This document shows positions 11,439-22,830 of a DNA stretch of 64,000 nt, piece by piece. This DNA is from Balaenoptera acutorostrata. Its lineage: Eukaryota; Chordata; Mammalia; Artiodactyla; Balaenopteridae. How positions within the stretch are numbered: the stretch's first letter is position 1; each line of letters opens with the position of its first letter. The notes below the pieces were generated by a model, which worked only from the letters and a program-made list of their open reading frames with translations, was not told the DNA's origin and did no database searches. Position numbers and translations under genes: made by a program. The stretch spans positions 32,962,428 through 33,026,427 of the forward strand of contig NC_080081.1 of the NCBI RefSeq assembly GCF_949987535.1, given 5' to 3'.

Positions 11439-11621
11439 CAGTGGTTCTCCAAGGGTGGGTCCCAGACAAGCAGCATCAGCATCACCTGAGAACCTCTTAG
11501 AAAGGCAGGCAGTGGGTCTCACCCCAAACCTACTGCATAAGAAACTCTGAGAGTGGAACCCAGCTATGTGTTAACAAGCCCTAAGCTGATTTTGATGCAT
11601 GTTAAAATTTGATAACCACTG
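11439..11621 (+). mobile_element. MER5A-type hAT-Charlie MITE
   Basis: Short non-autonomous DNA transposon with terminal inverted repeats CAGTGGTTCTC... and ...ATAACCACTG, and the MER5 core blocks CATCAGCATCACCTGAGAACC and ACTCTGAGAGTGGAACCCAG. It has no coding capacity. Confidence 0.88.
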
Positions 11622-11631
11622 CCATAAGCTT

Positions 11632-11711
11632 CATCTTAATTTTTGAGCCTTCTTTGAAGTTCAAGGTCCGACTACATCTTAATTTCTGAGCCTTCTTCGA
11701 AGTTCAAGGTC
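11632..11711. repeat. Two-copy tandem duplication, 43-bp period
   Basis: A 37-bp block beginning CATCTTAATTT and ending GAAGTTCAAGGTC occurs at 11632-11668 and again at 11675-11711 with two substitutions. It lies directly after the MER5A element. It looks like a local replication-slippage duplication. Confidence 0.95.
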
Positions 11712-11984
11712 TGGCAGTGTCTGTGAGCCAAACATGGCTCCCTGGGCATCAGTTCCTGCTACTATCCCAGACTCCCAACTCTTCTTTTCCCAGCAGATTC
11801 ACTGCTTGTCATTCCTCATTTGAAATTGTTTCAAATACCTTCACCATTCTAATTGGACTTTTTAGCATATTGAGTTTTTCTAAATCCTTTTTATAATAAA
11901 ATTAGTTTAAATAAATAATTTTAACACGGTGTATTTGGCCTGGCCAGTACAAATTTATTCACTATTATTTGCATCTTCTCTTGT

Positions 11985-12180
11985 GCAAATCAACTTTGCC
12001 AATTAAGCTTTTTAGATCTTTGTGTTTTTATAAATATTAAAGCTCTTTATACATTGGAGGTATGAATTCTATTAATCTGTTAATATTTTATCACAAATAT
12101 TTTCTTGTTCCAGTGGTTTCTAAAGTTTTATGTTTTTAATTATAATGAAGCTTAAAAGTCAATACTATAGTATGCAATAA
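11985..12180 (-). mobile_element. Old L1 fragment (antisense)
   Basis: AAGCTCTTTATACATTGGAGG, CACAAATATTTTCTTGTTCC and TTTTATGTTTTTAATTATAATGAAG resemble the antisense of the L1 ORF2 3' portion. The flanking 11712-11984 is unassigned. Confidence 0.55.
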
Positions 12181-12433
12181 ATTATAGACAAATGTGTGAC
12201 TTTGCCTCTGTAATATTTTACGTTGTTCAATAATTAGAAAATTGTCATTGCTACAGAGTCGAAATAAATTTTATCTTGTGGATTCTAGTGTTTTTCCATG
12301 GCTTAAAAAAACATGTAGCACTTTCCTCGGTTCATTTTGACTTACGGTATAAAATACCATAAAGCTAATTATACCCAAAATACTTATAAGTTAATGATTA
12401 CTTTCCCAACTGCTTTATTAAACTTCATTTTTC

Positions 12434-12638
12434 AGAGGCAGTAGAGTGTAAAGGTTAAGATATGACTCTGGAGCCCAGTGGCCTGGATTTAATATTAGCT
12501 GCAGCTCTAGCTGATCTTGAGAAACTTACTTTAACTTTCAGCTCCTTCATCCCTAATGAGGTCATCAGTTCACTGAGACAATGAAATCAGTAAGTTCAGC
12601 ATCCAGCACATAGTAAGTGATCAGTAAATGTTAGCTAT
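12434..12638 (+). mobile_element. MIR SINE
   Basis: Mammal-wide interspersed repeat in sense: GAGGCAGTAGAGTGTAAAGGTTAAGA, GACTCTGGAGCCCAGTGGCCTGGATTTAA, the conserved core around TTGAGAAACTTACTTTAACTTTCAGC, and the tail CAGCACATAGTAAGTGATCAGTAAATG. Confidence 0.88.
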
Positions 12639-12684
12639 GTGACATTTCAAAATTCATTAGATTCCCTTTCGGCCTCTTTTACTG

Positions 12685-12775
12685 TGCCATTAACATATAT
12701 GCCTATCTTTGTACCATTATATTATTTTAATTATTGTGATTTCCAGATATAGGCTGTTTTAGAGTGGTCTTGCTT
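12685..12775 (-). mobile_element. Old L1 fragment (antisense)
   Basis: TGCCTATCTTTGTACCATTATATTATTTTAATTATTGTGATTT corresponds to a recurrent antisense ORF2 segment of older L1s. It may be the continuation of the fragment at 11985-12180, with the MIR in between. Confidence 0.5.
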
Positions 12776-15700
12776 ATTAACTCCCTTTTTCAGAAAATCA
12801 TATATAAAATATACATGTTATACCTGACTGGCTTGACCAAGAGGCAAAGGAGCTTCGTAGGCAGAACACAAGGTAACTTGAAAGAGGAAATAAAGAAGAG
12901 TTTGAAAGATGCCCGTCCAGTCATGTGGGCCTGGGCAGGTGGGCAAAATGAATGTGATGCTTTGATAGAGGAAACAGCCTTGGGACAGAGTAGGGTTTTA
13001 GATGGGAGAAGAGGAGGAAGACAGGTTAGTGTAGGTGGTGTTACAGGAGAGAATCTGTGTGAGAAGAAAACAAAGAGGCAAGAAAAGCAAAGAAGAGGGG
13101 AACAGTTAAGTCATGTGAGAGGGCACTGCACTGCCCAATCTGCACTGCCCAAACTGCTCCAGTTATCTCTGTGCCTGGAAATAGAGCCAACTACATCCCT
13201 CAGCACTCAGTAAGCAGGCTTTGCTCACACACAGCCAAAGACATGAGAGCAAGACAGTGAAATGTGAATCTCCACATTTAGTGCTAAGCTATCATCTATT
13301 TTGCTTAAGTGTTTGAATGCAGAGTTACTGATTTTTTTTATTGGCTGGATATTCTAGATATTACTTTCTGCTCTAAAACTTTGGAACCACTATTTATTGG
13401 TGCCTCCAAATATTTCTCAGTGTATATTTACATGAATTTTTAAAATCATTTATATCCTCTCCAACTTCTCTAAATCCTCTTGACCATTATTTCAGCAGGC
13501 TCAATCATTTTGGCCTTATTCCACATTTGAAATTATGGTTTGTGTTTCCTGATAGATTTCTCTCCAATTGCATTTTGACTCCTAACTTTTGCTTTACATT
13601 ACCTAAGAGCACACGGTGTTACCTTCAGAGAGGGTAGATGCATATTTCATTGGAAAGCTATGCTGGGTCTGGTCCCGTGAGTTTGCCTTAAAGCCCATCT
13701 CTGCCACTTAAAGTAATCCAGTATGCACCTTGGTAATTGAAATCCTTCCGTTACCATCACTCCAGCCCATTTAAATATTTCTCTTTCAGACAGAGTTCCA
13801 TCAGGAGTTGAGCCAAATGATTTGGGAAAGATGTAGGCATTTCCAACAAGAAAGTTTTTGGCTGCCCACCAAAAAGCTGGTCGGTGTGCATAACTCCAAA
13901 TCAACTCTCTTCTCTGCAAAGTTTCCATTTATATAGAGCACTGTCAATCCTGCTCTTCATTCTAGCGGAACACTTGGGACTTGGGTTGACCGATGCTCAT
14001 GGTGGCAACCACTGAGAGAAGGTTACCTTAGGTTTCTTCATTGTTTGATGTTTTACTACAAAAAAAAAAAAAACCCCAATTGCTTCTTGTCCTCAGTTGT
14101 AAATCAAAGCTTTTCACATCATGTGACGATCATGTCTTTTTAAATATCTTGAACCTCATAGACACAATTTTCACTTGAGTGCAATCTCACCCCATATTAC
14201 AAGTTTGAAAAGAAAGGTTTTGGGTATTAACAAAACCAGCAAATTTCCAGGCTACAGCATCAATAATGCCTTTTTAATGTGCTTAAACAGATGTATATTC
14301 TGTACTTATGTACGAATGCAGCTGAACCACAGCAGGCGAACTAAATAATTCAATGGAATGCATAGAGAAAACTAACAATTCCATATTCTAATAACTGTTC
14401 TATGAAAAGCTTTTCATTTAGCTCTCAAAACTGCCTTATAAATCGACACTTGGATAATGCAATGAAGTTATATTTAACTCTAGAATTCTCACATGCCAGG
14501 TTTCAAATATGCTTCTTAGTAAATGTCCTTTTGGGGGCTCATTATGACTATTCCTGTCTTCCCTCAAAACAAACCTCTTATGCATGTTCATTTCCCTTCT
14601 TTCCTTGACTTCTGGCTGTCAGATTTACACCTCTTCCAATCCATGTTATCTTGGCCTGGAGTAGCAATATCACACCCAAGGACAGGGAGCCTGAGCTTGA
14701 CAGATGTTGCCAGAGAGTACCTAGCAAATGTTTTTGTACAAGATCGATCCACTCAAGCAACGGCCCACAGTAGTACTTCAGAGGTGGTTTATAACGAGCT
14801 ACTGGAAGAATTCTTAATAAATCACTGATCGAAATCCAACTTCGCTGAAATACAGAGAAGGTACATACAGCCAAGTCACACAGACAGGTATCCCCCAGTG
14901 CCAGCCCAGGGATTTGGGATGAGAGGCATGAGGCTGTATTGCTCCTTGGCAAAGGGTAAAATTTATACAACAAATAGGCTTGCAGTACGTGAAGATTCTG
15001 TTGTAGCAGTCATCACAGCTTCTGTGCCCAGTGAGGATCTAGTTCAAAATCCTACTGAAAATGTATTCATTGCTTAGTCCAGATCCTGCCCCCCCAAACA
15101 TACACCTTTATTGAAACACACACATAAAAAAACCCAAACAGAGGGTACCAAAATGCCTCAAGTGCTCTTGATTTTACCAGAAAGATATGTGGCAGTAGAT
15201 GCATATTCTGTACATAAATTGAAGAAATGGGACATGGTACCTATTTTTCTGATGCCTTGCATGAACATTAACATCTATATTAAAATAACCCTTTAGTCTT
15301 TAGAAAAATAGAGGTTTAAATGCTAAAACTATGAGTTTCATGTTCCTCAAGGCTCTAACATTTAATAAGTTAGCATTTTTAGTTCAGCTCATGATAGGTA
15401 ACAAAATATGTTCTTATTGTATATAATATAACGTAGAGGTGTGTGTGCACATGTGTGTGGAGAGAGAGAGAAATGGGTCTGAGCTTATACACAACATTAA
15501 TGGTCACAGAAAAGTCCAACATTCTCAGGTGTAACACTAACAAAGATTCATTTCGTGGCTTTGACAAGTTATTTAATTTTTTGTTGCTCTGTCACAAGTT
15601 GGAAACCCTAATACTAACTAATATCTTTCCGAGTGCATGCTCTCTAATTTAGTTTTAAACATTTCTGAATATATGATTCCAACAAATTTCTTCACATCTC

Positions 15701-16830
15701 AACAGGACAATGGTAGGCAAAGCATGAGACAAAATGCAAAAAGCAAGCAGTAGGATCAAGCACTTGGGTCCAAGAGAATAATTTTGTCAGTGTAGTCCAT
15801 GAACAGAATCCCTTTCAATGCTAAAATCTTTATGAACTTGTGGTATTTATGGGCCCAGAGCCCAAATAAATGGAATACATCAAAGTGGAAAATTGTATCC
15901 AGTGAAACCAGATCCTTATAAAAGGAGGCCAGTGTCCTGGGGCTTAGTCCCTTGGGCTTTTTCCACCACAAGACCCAAGCAGCAACCATCTTCACAGAGC
16001 CCTTGGGGCAGCTCCACATCAAGGATTTGGTGCTTGGGAAGCAGATGAGTAGGCTCAACTCTGCTAAGAGTTCCAGAATAATCTGCCACTCCTGTGAATT
16101 CAGGTTTCTTAGAACCCAGTGTGAAAGATTAGCTATTAATCTCTTTTACTTTAGATTTTGCTAATCAAACTTAGTTTTTTGGCATTATTTAGAGAAATCA
16201 TGTCTTTCCAAGGAAGTTCATTCCAAAAGTGATTAAAACACATTCTTAAGACTTAAAAAAGAAATTCCTAATTTTAGAAGGAAACTTGTTCTATGACCTA
16301 TGGAAATACTTAAATCTCAATTCCCAGAGGATGAACTGCCTTCTTCTTCTTTTTGGCAGTTTTATGTAGAGAATGAAATACTGTGTTTGATCATTACACA
16401 TGAGCATTATTCATGAAGGAAAAAACCTCACATTATTTTTTTTCCTTTATTCTGTCTTTTTATTCCAGGGTTGAACCCTAACACTGAGATGGGAGTTTTG
16501 CAATCTCCCTTAACAAAAATTACTTCAGGGAAAATTTGGAAAGATCATTACAAAAATTGACCCTTTCTCAGAAAACTGAAATAAAATGAAAATAGAAAGC
16601 AAAACTATTCAGGTCAGGGCAGGAAACACTTGGGAATACTTTTCAAAGGATAATTCTGATTTGGGTGTGAGGAATTGGCACCAACATGGATCAAGTGTAG
16701 AAGTGGCACCAAAATCAAGACTCCATCAGTCAGGTGCACTGAATAGTCAGGGGCAGAACAATAGCCTTCTCTCCAGTGCTTTATCTGGTCCACAACACCA
16801 TCCTACAGGAGAGAGGAATGCATTGTAAAT
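12776..16830. other. About 4 kb without supported gene or repeat
   Basis: Several frames exist (12764-13213 +, 13647-13928 -, 14578-14973 -, 15756-16058 -). None has a recognisable domain, splice site pair, poly(A) tail or target duplication. The two longest minus-strand frames look protein-like in composition but I cannot name a family. Short simple tracts occur at 14059-14072 (A-run) and 15440-15475 (GT then GA). Confidence 0.45.
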
Positions 16831-16834
16831 ATCC

Positions 16835-17415
16835 TTCCCTATTCATTCACTCACTCATTTATTTTTTATTCATTTTCCACATAGAGATTAATTTAACAAG
16901 GGCTAAGCCAGGCCCTTCATTGTGTGGTTCAGATACAGAGATGAATACAACAAGATAGTCTTCATCTTTAATGCGTGCACAACCTAGATTAGGAGGCATA
17001 TAAGTCATCACAGTACGGAAAGGTGAGTACAATAAGAAAGGCACAGAGTTATAAAACAGGTGAAAAGAGGGTCGCTGGATTCAAAGGGAAAAAATGGAGG
17101 CATTTGAACCAAGTCCTGAAGATTGAATTGGGGTGAACGGACAGACTGAGTTGGGTAGGATGAGATTCTAAATAGTGGAAACACATGGGCATGAAACTGT
17201 GATATGTGACGTGAATGATCGTAGCATTCAATATGGCCAGAGAATGGGCTTTTATTAGGGTGTGGAAGAGATGCAGCTGTGGAAGTGGACAAAGTCCATA
17301 TTCTAAAGGGATTTCTATGCCATTCTAAATGGTTTTCACTTGTTACTGAAGGTAATAGTGGGCCCAAGAACAATATGAAGCAAAGAAATGGCATGATCAA
17401 ACATAATGTTTTTAG
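16835..17415 (-). mobile_element. L2 LINE, antisense, part 1
   Basis: Starts with the L2 3' tail in reverse (TTCATTCACTCACTCATTTATT), then the body: GGCATTTGAACCAAGTCCTGAAG, TTCTAAAGGGATTTCTATGCCATT and AAGAAATGGCATGATCAAA, in the order of antisense L2. Interrupted at about 17420 and resumed at about 18560. Confidence 0.75.
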
Positions 17416-17424
17416 CTTTTCATT

Positions 17425-17764
17425 CTTTCATTTTTTCACTTTTATTTATTATGTATTTTAACATGTAACAATTACCTAATAATGCATAATATAGTTTTAA
17501 ATATATTTTAAATTTTTGATTAATTTTTGAATTTGAATTTTTAAATTTAGTACATTCACATTTTTAAAAATCAAAACAATCAACAAGGTATACAATGCAT
17601 TATCTCATATCCATCCCGTTTGGAAACATTCATCCCAAATGCCTTTATCAAACAGATAGCCACTTTTATTAGTTGCTTGCAAACACAAATAAATATAAAT
17701 ATATATTCTTATTTTCCTCCTTTCTTACATTAAACTTAACATCTATGCTCAGATCTGCACCTAA
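17425..17764 (-). mobile_element. Old L1 3' fragment (antisense), left of insertion
   Basis: AT-rich sequence that continues on the other side of the composite insertion as TTTTTAACTTAATAATATAGCTCGGAGATTTTTCCATATCAATACAT (18461-18550), a recurrent antisense L1 3' segment. The two halves show that this copy was present before the insertion at 17774-18456. Confidence 0.6.
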
Positions 17765-17785
17765 CTTCTTTTTTTTTTTTTTTTT

Positions 17786-18152
17786 AAAGTGAAAGCAGGT
17801 TTATTTAGAGAGGTAACACACTTCACAGAGTCTGGGCCATCTCAGAAGGTGAGAGCAGCCTCAAGGTGTATGGATGATTAGTTTTTATGGACTGGGTAAT
17901 TTCACAGGTTAACAAGTGGCAGGAACATTCTAACTATCTTGGAGAAGGAGTGGGGATTTCCAGGAATTGGGGCACCACCCACTTTTTGGCCTTTTATGGT
18001 CGGCCTCAGAACTGTCAGGGCACCTGTGGGTGTGTCCTTTAGCGTATGCTAATATATTACAATGAGTGTATAATGAGGCTCAAGGTCTATTGGCAGTCAA
18101 ATCTTCTGCCATCTTGGGCCTAGTAGGTTCTAACCGGTTTTCGTGGTATCCT
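17786..18152 (-). mobile_element. ERV-type LTR fragment (U3-R), transduced
   Basis: In sense it runs from GGATACCACG to AATAAACCTGCTTTCACTTT plus an A-run. It has LTR-like features: an AAGATGGC motif, a CATAAAA TATA-like element before CTAATC, and a poly(A) signal about 12-15 bases before the A-run, as at the end of an R region. No viral coding region is present. The family name is not certain; similar LTRs are known in even-toed ungulates. Confidence 0.6.
17800..17805 (-). promoter_or_regulatory. Poly(A) signal used by the transduced transcript
   Basis: AATAAA on the minus strand, followed within about 15 bases by the terminal A-run (T-run 17769-17785 on +). Its use would end an L1 read-through transcript inside the LTR. 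Confidence 0.7.
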
Positions 18153-18465
18153 GTTTTGTTTTTATTTTTAACATCTTTATTGGAGTATAATTGCTTTACA
18201 ATGATGTGTTAGTTTCTGCTTTATAACAAAGTGAATCAGTTATACATATACATATGTTCCCATATCTCTTCCCTCTTGCATCTCCCTCCCTCCCACCCTC
18301 CCTATCCCACCCCTCTAGGTGGTCACAAAGCACCAAGCTGATCTCCCTGTGCTATGAGACTGCTTCCCACTAGGTATCTGTTTTACATTTGGTAGTGTAT
18401 ATATGTCCATGCCACTCTCTCACCCTGTCACATCTTACCCCCCCCCCCATATCCTCCTTCTTTTT

Positions 18466-18550
18466 AACTTAATAATATAGCTCGGAGATTTTTCCATATC
18501 AATACATAAAAAGCTTCCTCGGTCTTTTTTAACTGCCTAGCATTTAAAAA
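18466..18550 (-). mobile_element. Old L1 3' fragment (antisense), right of insertion
   Basis: Continuation of the old L1 interrupted at 17765: AACTTAATAATATAGCTCGGAG, TCCATATCAATACATA and TTTTTTAACTGCCTAGCATTT follow the L1 order in reverse. Confidence 0.6.
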
Positions 18551-18559
18551 GGAGTACTC

Positions 18560-19075
18560 TCATTGCAATGTAAAAGAAAATAGAAGGAAATGGAAAACTG
18601 CAGAAATCTAAGCAAGAAATGATAAGATACTTGAAAATTGATATATCTAGAAACTGGAGAAATACCAAGAAGACAGAATCAACAAATTAGGAAGATAAGT
18701 TGGGGAGGGGGTAAGATCAAGATAAGAATTAGACATACTCTAGGATTCTGACAAATGGTGAAGCCATGTCAGATGATGAAACACTTACAGAGAGAAGGAA
18801 GTCACTAGAGGAGCAGGTTGGGGTAGGCAGGACTGCAGAGAGGATGAGTTGAGTTTTTGCCATGTAGAATTCATGTATCCCCTTGGAGATGTTAGGTAGT
18901 AAGTATGGAGCTCAGGAGAGAGGTGAGAGATGGAGAGTTTGGAATCACTGGAATATAGTAAATAATTAAAACCCTGGATATGGATAAAATCATCTAGCAA
19001 GAATATGGAACAAGAAAAGAAAAGCAGGTGAAGATAGAATCCCCTACATTTAAGAGGTAGTTGGAGGAAGAGAAA
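18560..19075 (-). mobile_element. L2 LINE, antisense, part 2
   Basis: Continues the antisense L2 from 17415. AGGAGCAGGTTGG, ATCCCCTTGGAGATGTTAGG and GAAGTCACTAGAGGAGC match the antisense ORF2 region upstream of part 1 in L2 order. Frames here are not open. Confidence 0.65.
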
Positions 19076-19136
19076 TAACTACTGCCTGACATTAGAGATT
19101 AGAATAGCTTTTGCCAAACCCTGTCCTGTGGAGGTG

Positions 19137-19138
<2 letters not shown>

Positions 19139-19177
<39 letters not shown>
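19139..19177. repeat. (AC)n microsatellite
   Basis: About 19 uninterrupted AC units, flanked by GGTGGT and AGTGTGCC. Likely length-polymorphic. Confidence 0.98.
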
Positions 19178-19179
<2 letters not shown>

Positions 19180-20135
19180 GTGCCCTGGTCAGAAATCTTG
19201 GAGATTCATAGTATGCATTACCATATTAAAGGCTCGTAACATCCTTAGAGTTCATTTTTGGAAAATACAGTATCCAAGTATTTAGATAAGAACTGGAAAA
19301 TTCTGCCTTTAGCACTAGAGAAGATGACCTCAGCCCTGGGCTCTGTGCTTTTGAGGACCCTGCCTTGGCTCTTGCCTAACTGTTTCCTTTCCCATAGAAT
19401 GAAAAGTCCATGGAACTAGGAGTATATTTCCACCAGGAGGCTGTCCAACCCCTACCCCTACATGTAGACCATGCTCTAGGTATCTGGAATCCCAGAATTT
19501 GCTGCCCTCATGGCCCTAAATCTGCAACCAGGGCTGTGTCGCCCTTTACCTGGTCTTGCCTCCTGAGGACAGTGTATCCACCCCCTGGTGTACATGTCAG
19601 TAGGCCCAACTTGTGGTCAAGAAGTGACTGGGGAGTGTGGAAAAGCTTGGAGGGTTGAGCTGATGTAGCCGCACAAACATGAATGAGAATCCTCAGGATG
19701 TGGGTGGAGCTGGGGGTCAGAGGAGGAAGCTGACAGACCAAGGGCCAAAGGCTGGGGCCGGCTTTCCTCACCCCACCTCATGACCCAAAGGGTCTGAGAA
19801 TTCCAAAGTCAAACTAGCCTTCCAGAGCATTGTGAATGTAGATGTATCAAGTTGGAAGATGGCATATGTTTAATTTAGCAATGTGTTAGCTTGATTTACA
19901 GCTTGCAAATATTTAGACATATGGCATATGGGCCTCTATTTGTATTCTTGAGCTGGTTCCACATAGTTTATGGGCTGGTCTGGGAAGGAATAACAAGAGG
20001 ACAGGACAATTGACAGCCAATGAGGAAGGGTGGAGTAACCCTTATAGGAAATAAACATTTTTAAACAAGTTTGAGGAAAAGTTGGTTATTCAGTCAACAG
20101 CACATGTTCTCATTCCTAAGGCCATGGGTCCTGCC
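19178..20135. other. No gene or assignable repeat seen
   Basis: Moderate GC near 19320-19780. Frames at 19410-19658 (+) and 19508-19771 (-) overlap in antisense and carry no recognisable motif. Confidence 0.45.
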
Positions 20136-20139
20136 TTAG

Positions 20140-20290
20140 CTCCTTTAATCTTTATAACCTTTGAGTTTACAAATGAGCGAATTGAGATGCTGAGTGATCA
20201 GTCATGTGCCCAAGTTCACACAGTTTGTAATTGCTGGAGATTATTACTCGGGACTCCCAACTCCCAAACCAGCGTCATCTCCACCATATT
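20140..20290 (-). mobile_element. MIR SINE fragment
   Basis: TAATCTTTATAACC, the core GAGTTTACAAATGAGCGAATTGAGATGC, GTGCCCAAGTTCACACAG and TTGTAATTGCTGGAG match antisense MIR in order. Confidence 0.8.
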
Positions 20291-22355
20291 CTGCTGCTTC
20301 AAAACTGGAGAATGCCAACATCTTTTTCTTTTACAAAATAAAAAGAAACATCCCACTGAGACAAATGTATGGTCTTCAACCCATAGTACATTTGAAATTC
20401 ATGATGCAGTCTTGGAAAGTAATCTGTTGTGTTGTCTTTAGGCATCGTCTACTAAAATATGTCCAGTTTAGAAATAAGCAACCATGCTCTGTCACTTCTT
20501 AGATACAATTCTCTCACCAAAAAACATACACATTAGTGTATCATGAAAATCACTGTTTAACGTTGACGTTATGGATTAGCATTTGATAACTTATTACTAC
20601 AATCATTCAGCTTAGTACATATTTAGAAAAAAGAAAAACATATATATTATATATGTCTATATTACCTAGACTATATATATTACATACATCTATATGGCAT
20701 TAATACATAGACCCAAGAAAACCTAAAAATATACAACATAAAACTTAGTATTATGTATTTATACCAGGAAAGGGTTATTTTGGTGCCATCTCGAGTTAGA
20801 AATGTTAATGACAAATTTTTAAATACATTGTATAAATAAGAAACAATCCACTAAAAATAGGTTTATAGTTTTTTTAAGAGTTTGTAGATCATATTTCAGA
20901 AAACAAAGTGCCTGCACTCAAGTTGATTCCTAAGTAAATCCTTGATTTGGCTGGATTAGAGAATGAGACCCCTATCTACTTGGTTGCTCCTGGGATGATT
21001 CTTTTTTGAAAAAGTCTGAAAATGGAAAAAGTTACTTAATAAAAAATTAAGGAAAAATTATGTAATACAAATTACAGGGGAATTAGCTGATAGAAAAAAA
21101 GGAGTTTCCAGAAGTTAAACATTTAATGCAGATATTCACTCATCCTCCTCCAGTTCACTCCTTTCACTGCCTCTGCAGAATTAGAAAAATAGACATAATC
21201 TATCCTAGATATCCCTGTGTGCGCTAGGAGACAAGCCTCATAACTGTCACAGATTATTTAGGACCACAGAAGCAGAAGCCCAATGTATCTTGGACTTGCC
21301 TGGGGACCAAGATCCCCTGGGAAAGATCTTGAAACTCTGACCATACTTGGGTTCAGGGTTAGACTGATGTATGTGAAACTGCCTCTTACCCTCCAGGGAG
21401 GAAAAAATCTGACCTTGGATGTAAACAGAACGTTATTGACTCCCATACCTGATGCCAGAGAGTCTAGGATGGTGTGTGGTCACCACTAACCCAGCGCCCC
21501 TCATCCCTGGAGCTCCTGAGTGATGTAGATGAAAGGATTGTGTCACTGGGACCCAAGCCACTCTGCTGTGGGAGCCTGCCATGAAAGACCTGGTCATACA
21601 CAGTGTGAGAGTCATTAGTCCAGAGGAGAGAGGCAGCAATGGCACAATGTCCAAAGGCAGCAAAGTGACCATGAGAAGGATGTGGAATAACAACCATAGC
21701 CTCCAGCATTGGAGGGTCCCACGTTTGTCTCCCTCATGGGACTTCGAGGGCAAAAGACTTGTCTAACGCCAACAAGGTGGTGTAGGGGACACGTGACTTA
21801 CATACGGCACTCCTAAAACTTCTGAGAGATAGTTAGAGAAGGGAGGCTGTGGAAAAGTCAGGCTCTGTCTAGTATCAGTAGGTGAGAACAGAGCATCAAG
21901 AAGTGGGCATTTACTGCAAATAGGATCATATATGCACCAACTGGAGAAGCCGGGAACACACATAACACTACATAATAGGCAATATATGTATTACACAATA
22001 TACATACAGGCATATTACATAATATACATACTATTACGGTGCATCTTTGGCATTTGACCTCATTATTCAAATGGAAATTATAATTTCTCTTGAAATGTGT
22101 CTTTTATTTAATTTCAATGCCACTTGAAGGTAGATACATGCTACGTGTTCCCATAAGATATTCATCAACATATTAATAAGTGATTGCCACATGTCAGGCA
22201 CTATACATAGGACTGGTTGAGCAGGTCAGATGTGATCTTTACTCTCACGCACCTTATAATCAAGAGCCACTCCAAATGCAATTATCACTCGGAATGTTTC
22301 ATTAAAATCCCAAGTTTTAAGCATATTCATTTCTGCCTGTTTATTTCTTACAAGT
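20291..22355. other. No gene or assignable repeat seen
   Basis: Contains an AT-rich low-complexity patch (20637-20700, TATATAT and ACATAT units) and a short repeated TACATA/ATAT patch at 21965-22030. A region around 22160-22290 has an L2- or MIR-like look (CATGTCAGGCACTATACATAGG) but is too diverged to call. Confidence 0.45.
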
Positions 22356-22370
22356 AAGAGGAAGTACTTC

Positions 22371-22417
22371 TTCAACCTAAGTGTCCATCAACAGATGAAT
22401 GGATAAAGAAGATGTGG

Positions 22418-22455
<38 letters not shown>

Positions 22456-22830
22456 GGAATACTACTCAGTCATAAAAACAAAGAATGATGAAATTCTGCC
22501 ATTTGCAGCAATGTGGATGGACTTGGAGGGCATTGTGCTAGGTGAAATAAGTCAGACAAAAAGAGACAAATACTGTATGATGTCACTTATATGTGGAATC
22601 AAAAAAAATACAACCAACAAGCCAATAAAACAAAAAAGAAGCAGACTCACAGATATAGAGAAAAAACTAGTGGTTACCAGTGGGGAGATGGAAGTGGGGA
22701 AGGGACAATAGAGAAGTAGGGGGAAAAAAGGAGTTATTATGGGATTATATGAAATCATGTACATGAAACTTTTGAGAATTGTAAAGTACTATAGAATTTA
22801 AAGAATCATTCAATAAAAAAAAGTTTTTTA
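22371..22830 (+). mobile_element. L1 LINE 3' end with target-site duplication
   Basis: Starts in ORF2 (CCTAAGTGTCCATCAACAGATGAATGGATAAAGAAGATGTGG), runs through CAATGGAATACTACTCAGTCATAA and a 3' UTR to CAATAAAAAAAAG and an A/T tail. Direct repeats AAGAGGAAGTACTTC (22356-22370) and AAGAGGAAATACTTC (22831-22845), 14 of 15 identical, bound it. The plus frame 22412-22711 is the broken ORF2 C-terminus. An (AC)n expansion sits in it at 22421-22453. Confidence 0.93.
22421..22453. repeat. (AC)n microsatellite inside L1
   Basis: About 16 AC units at the point where other L1 copies in this window have TATACATAC- or TATATATATATG-like sequence, so the L1 itself seeded the microsatellite. Confidence 0.97.

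Larger units (their letters stand above)
17774..18456 (-). mobile_element. L1 with 3'-transduced LTR segment (composite insertion)
   Basis: Read on the minus strand: a 5'-truncated young L1 3' UTR (18456 down to about 18153), its AATAAA (TTTATT on + at 18176-18181), a short A-rich stretch, about 370 bases of a retroviral-type LTR, a second AATAAA (TTTATT on + at 17800-17805) and a terminal A-run. One 9-bp direct repeat CTTCTTTTT brackets the whole (17765-17773 and 18457-18465). The right copy is followed by AA, which fits an L1 endonuclease site for this orientation. The single duplication argues for one event. Confidence 0.72.

Noticed and set aside
12764..13213. 149-codon frame in single-copy sequence
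   Set aside because: No domain, no splice or poly(A) context, low-complexity K/R/E-rich end; chance level for an AT-poor patch.
14578..14973. 131-codon minus-strand frame overlapping a 101-codon plus frame
   Set aside because: Overlapping frames on both strands with no recognisable motif; no evidence to prefer either.
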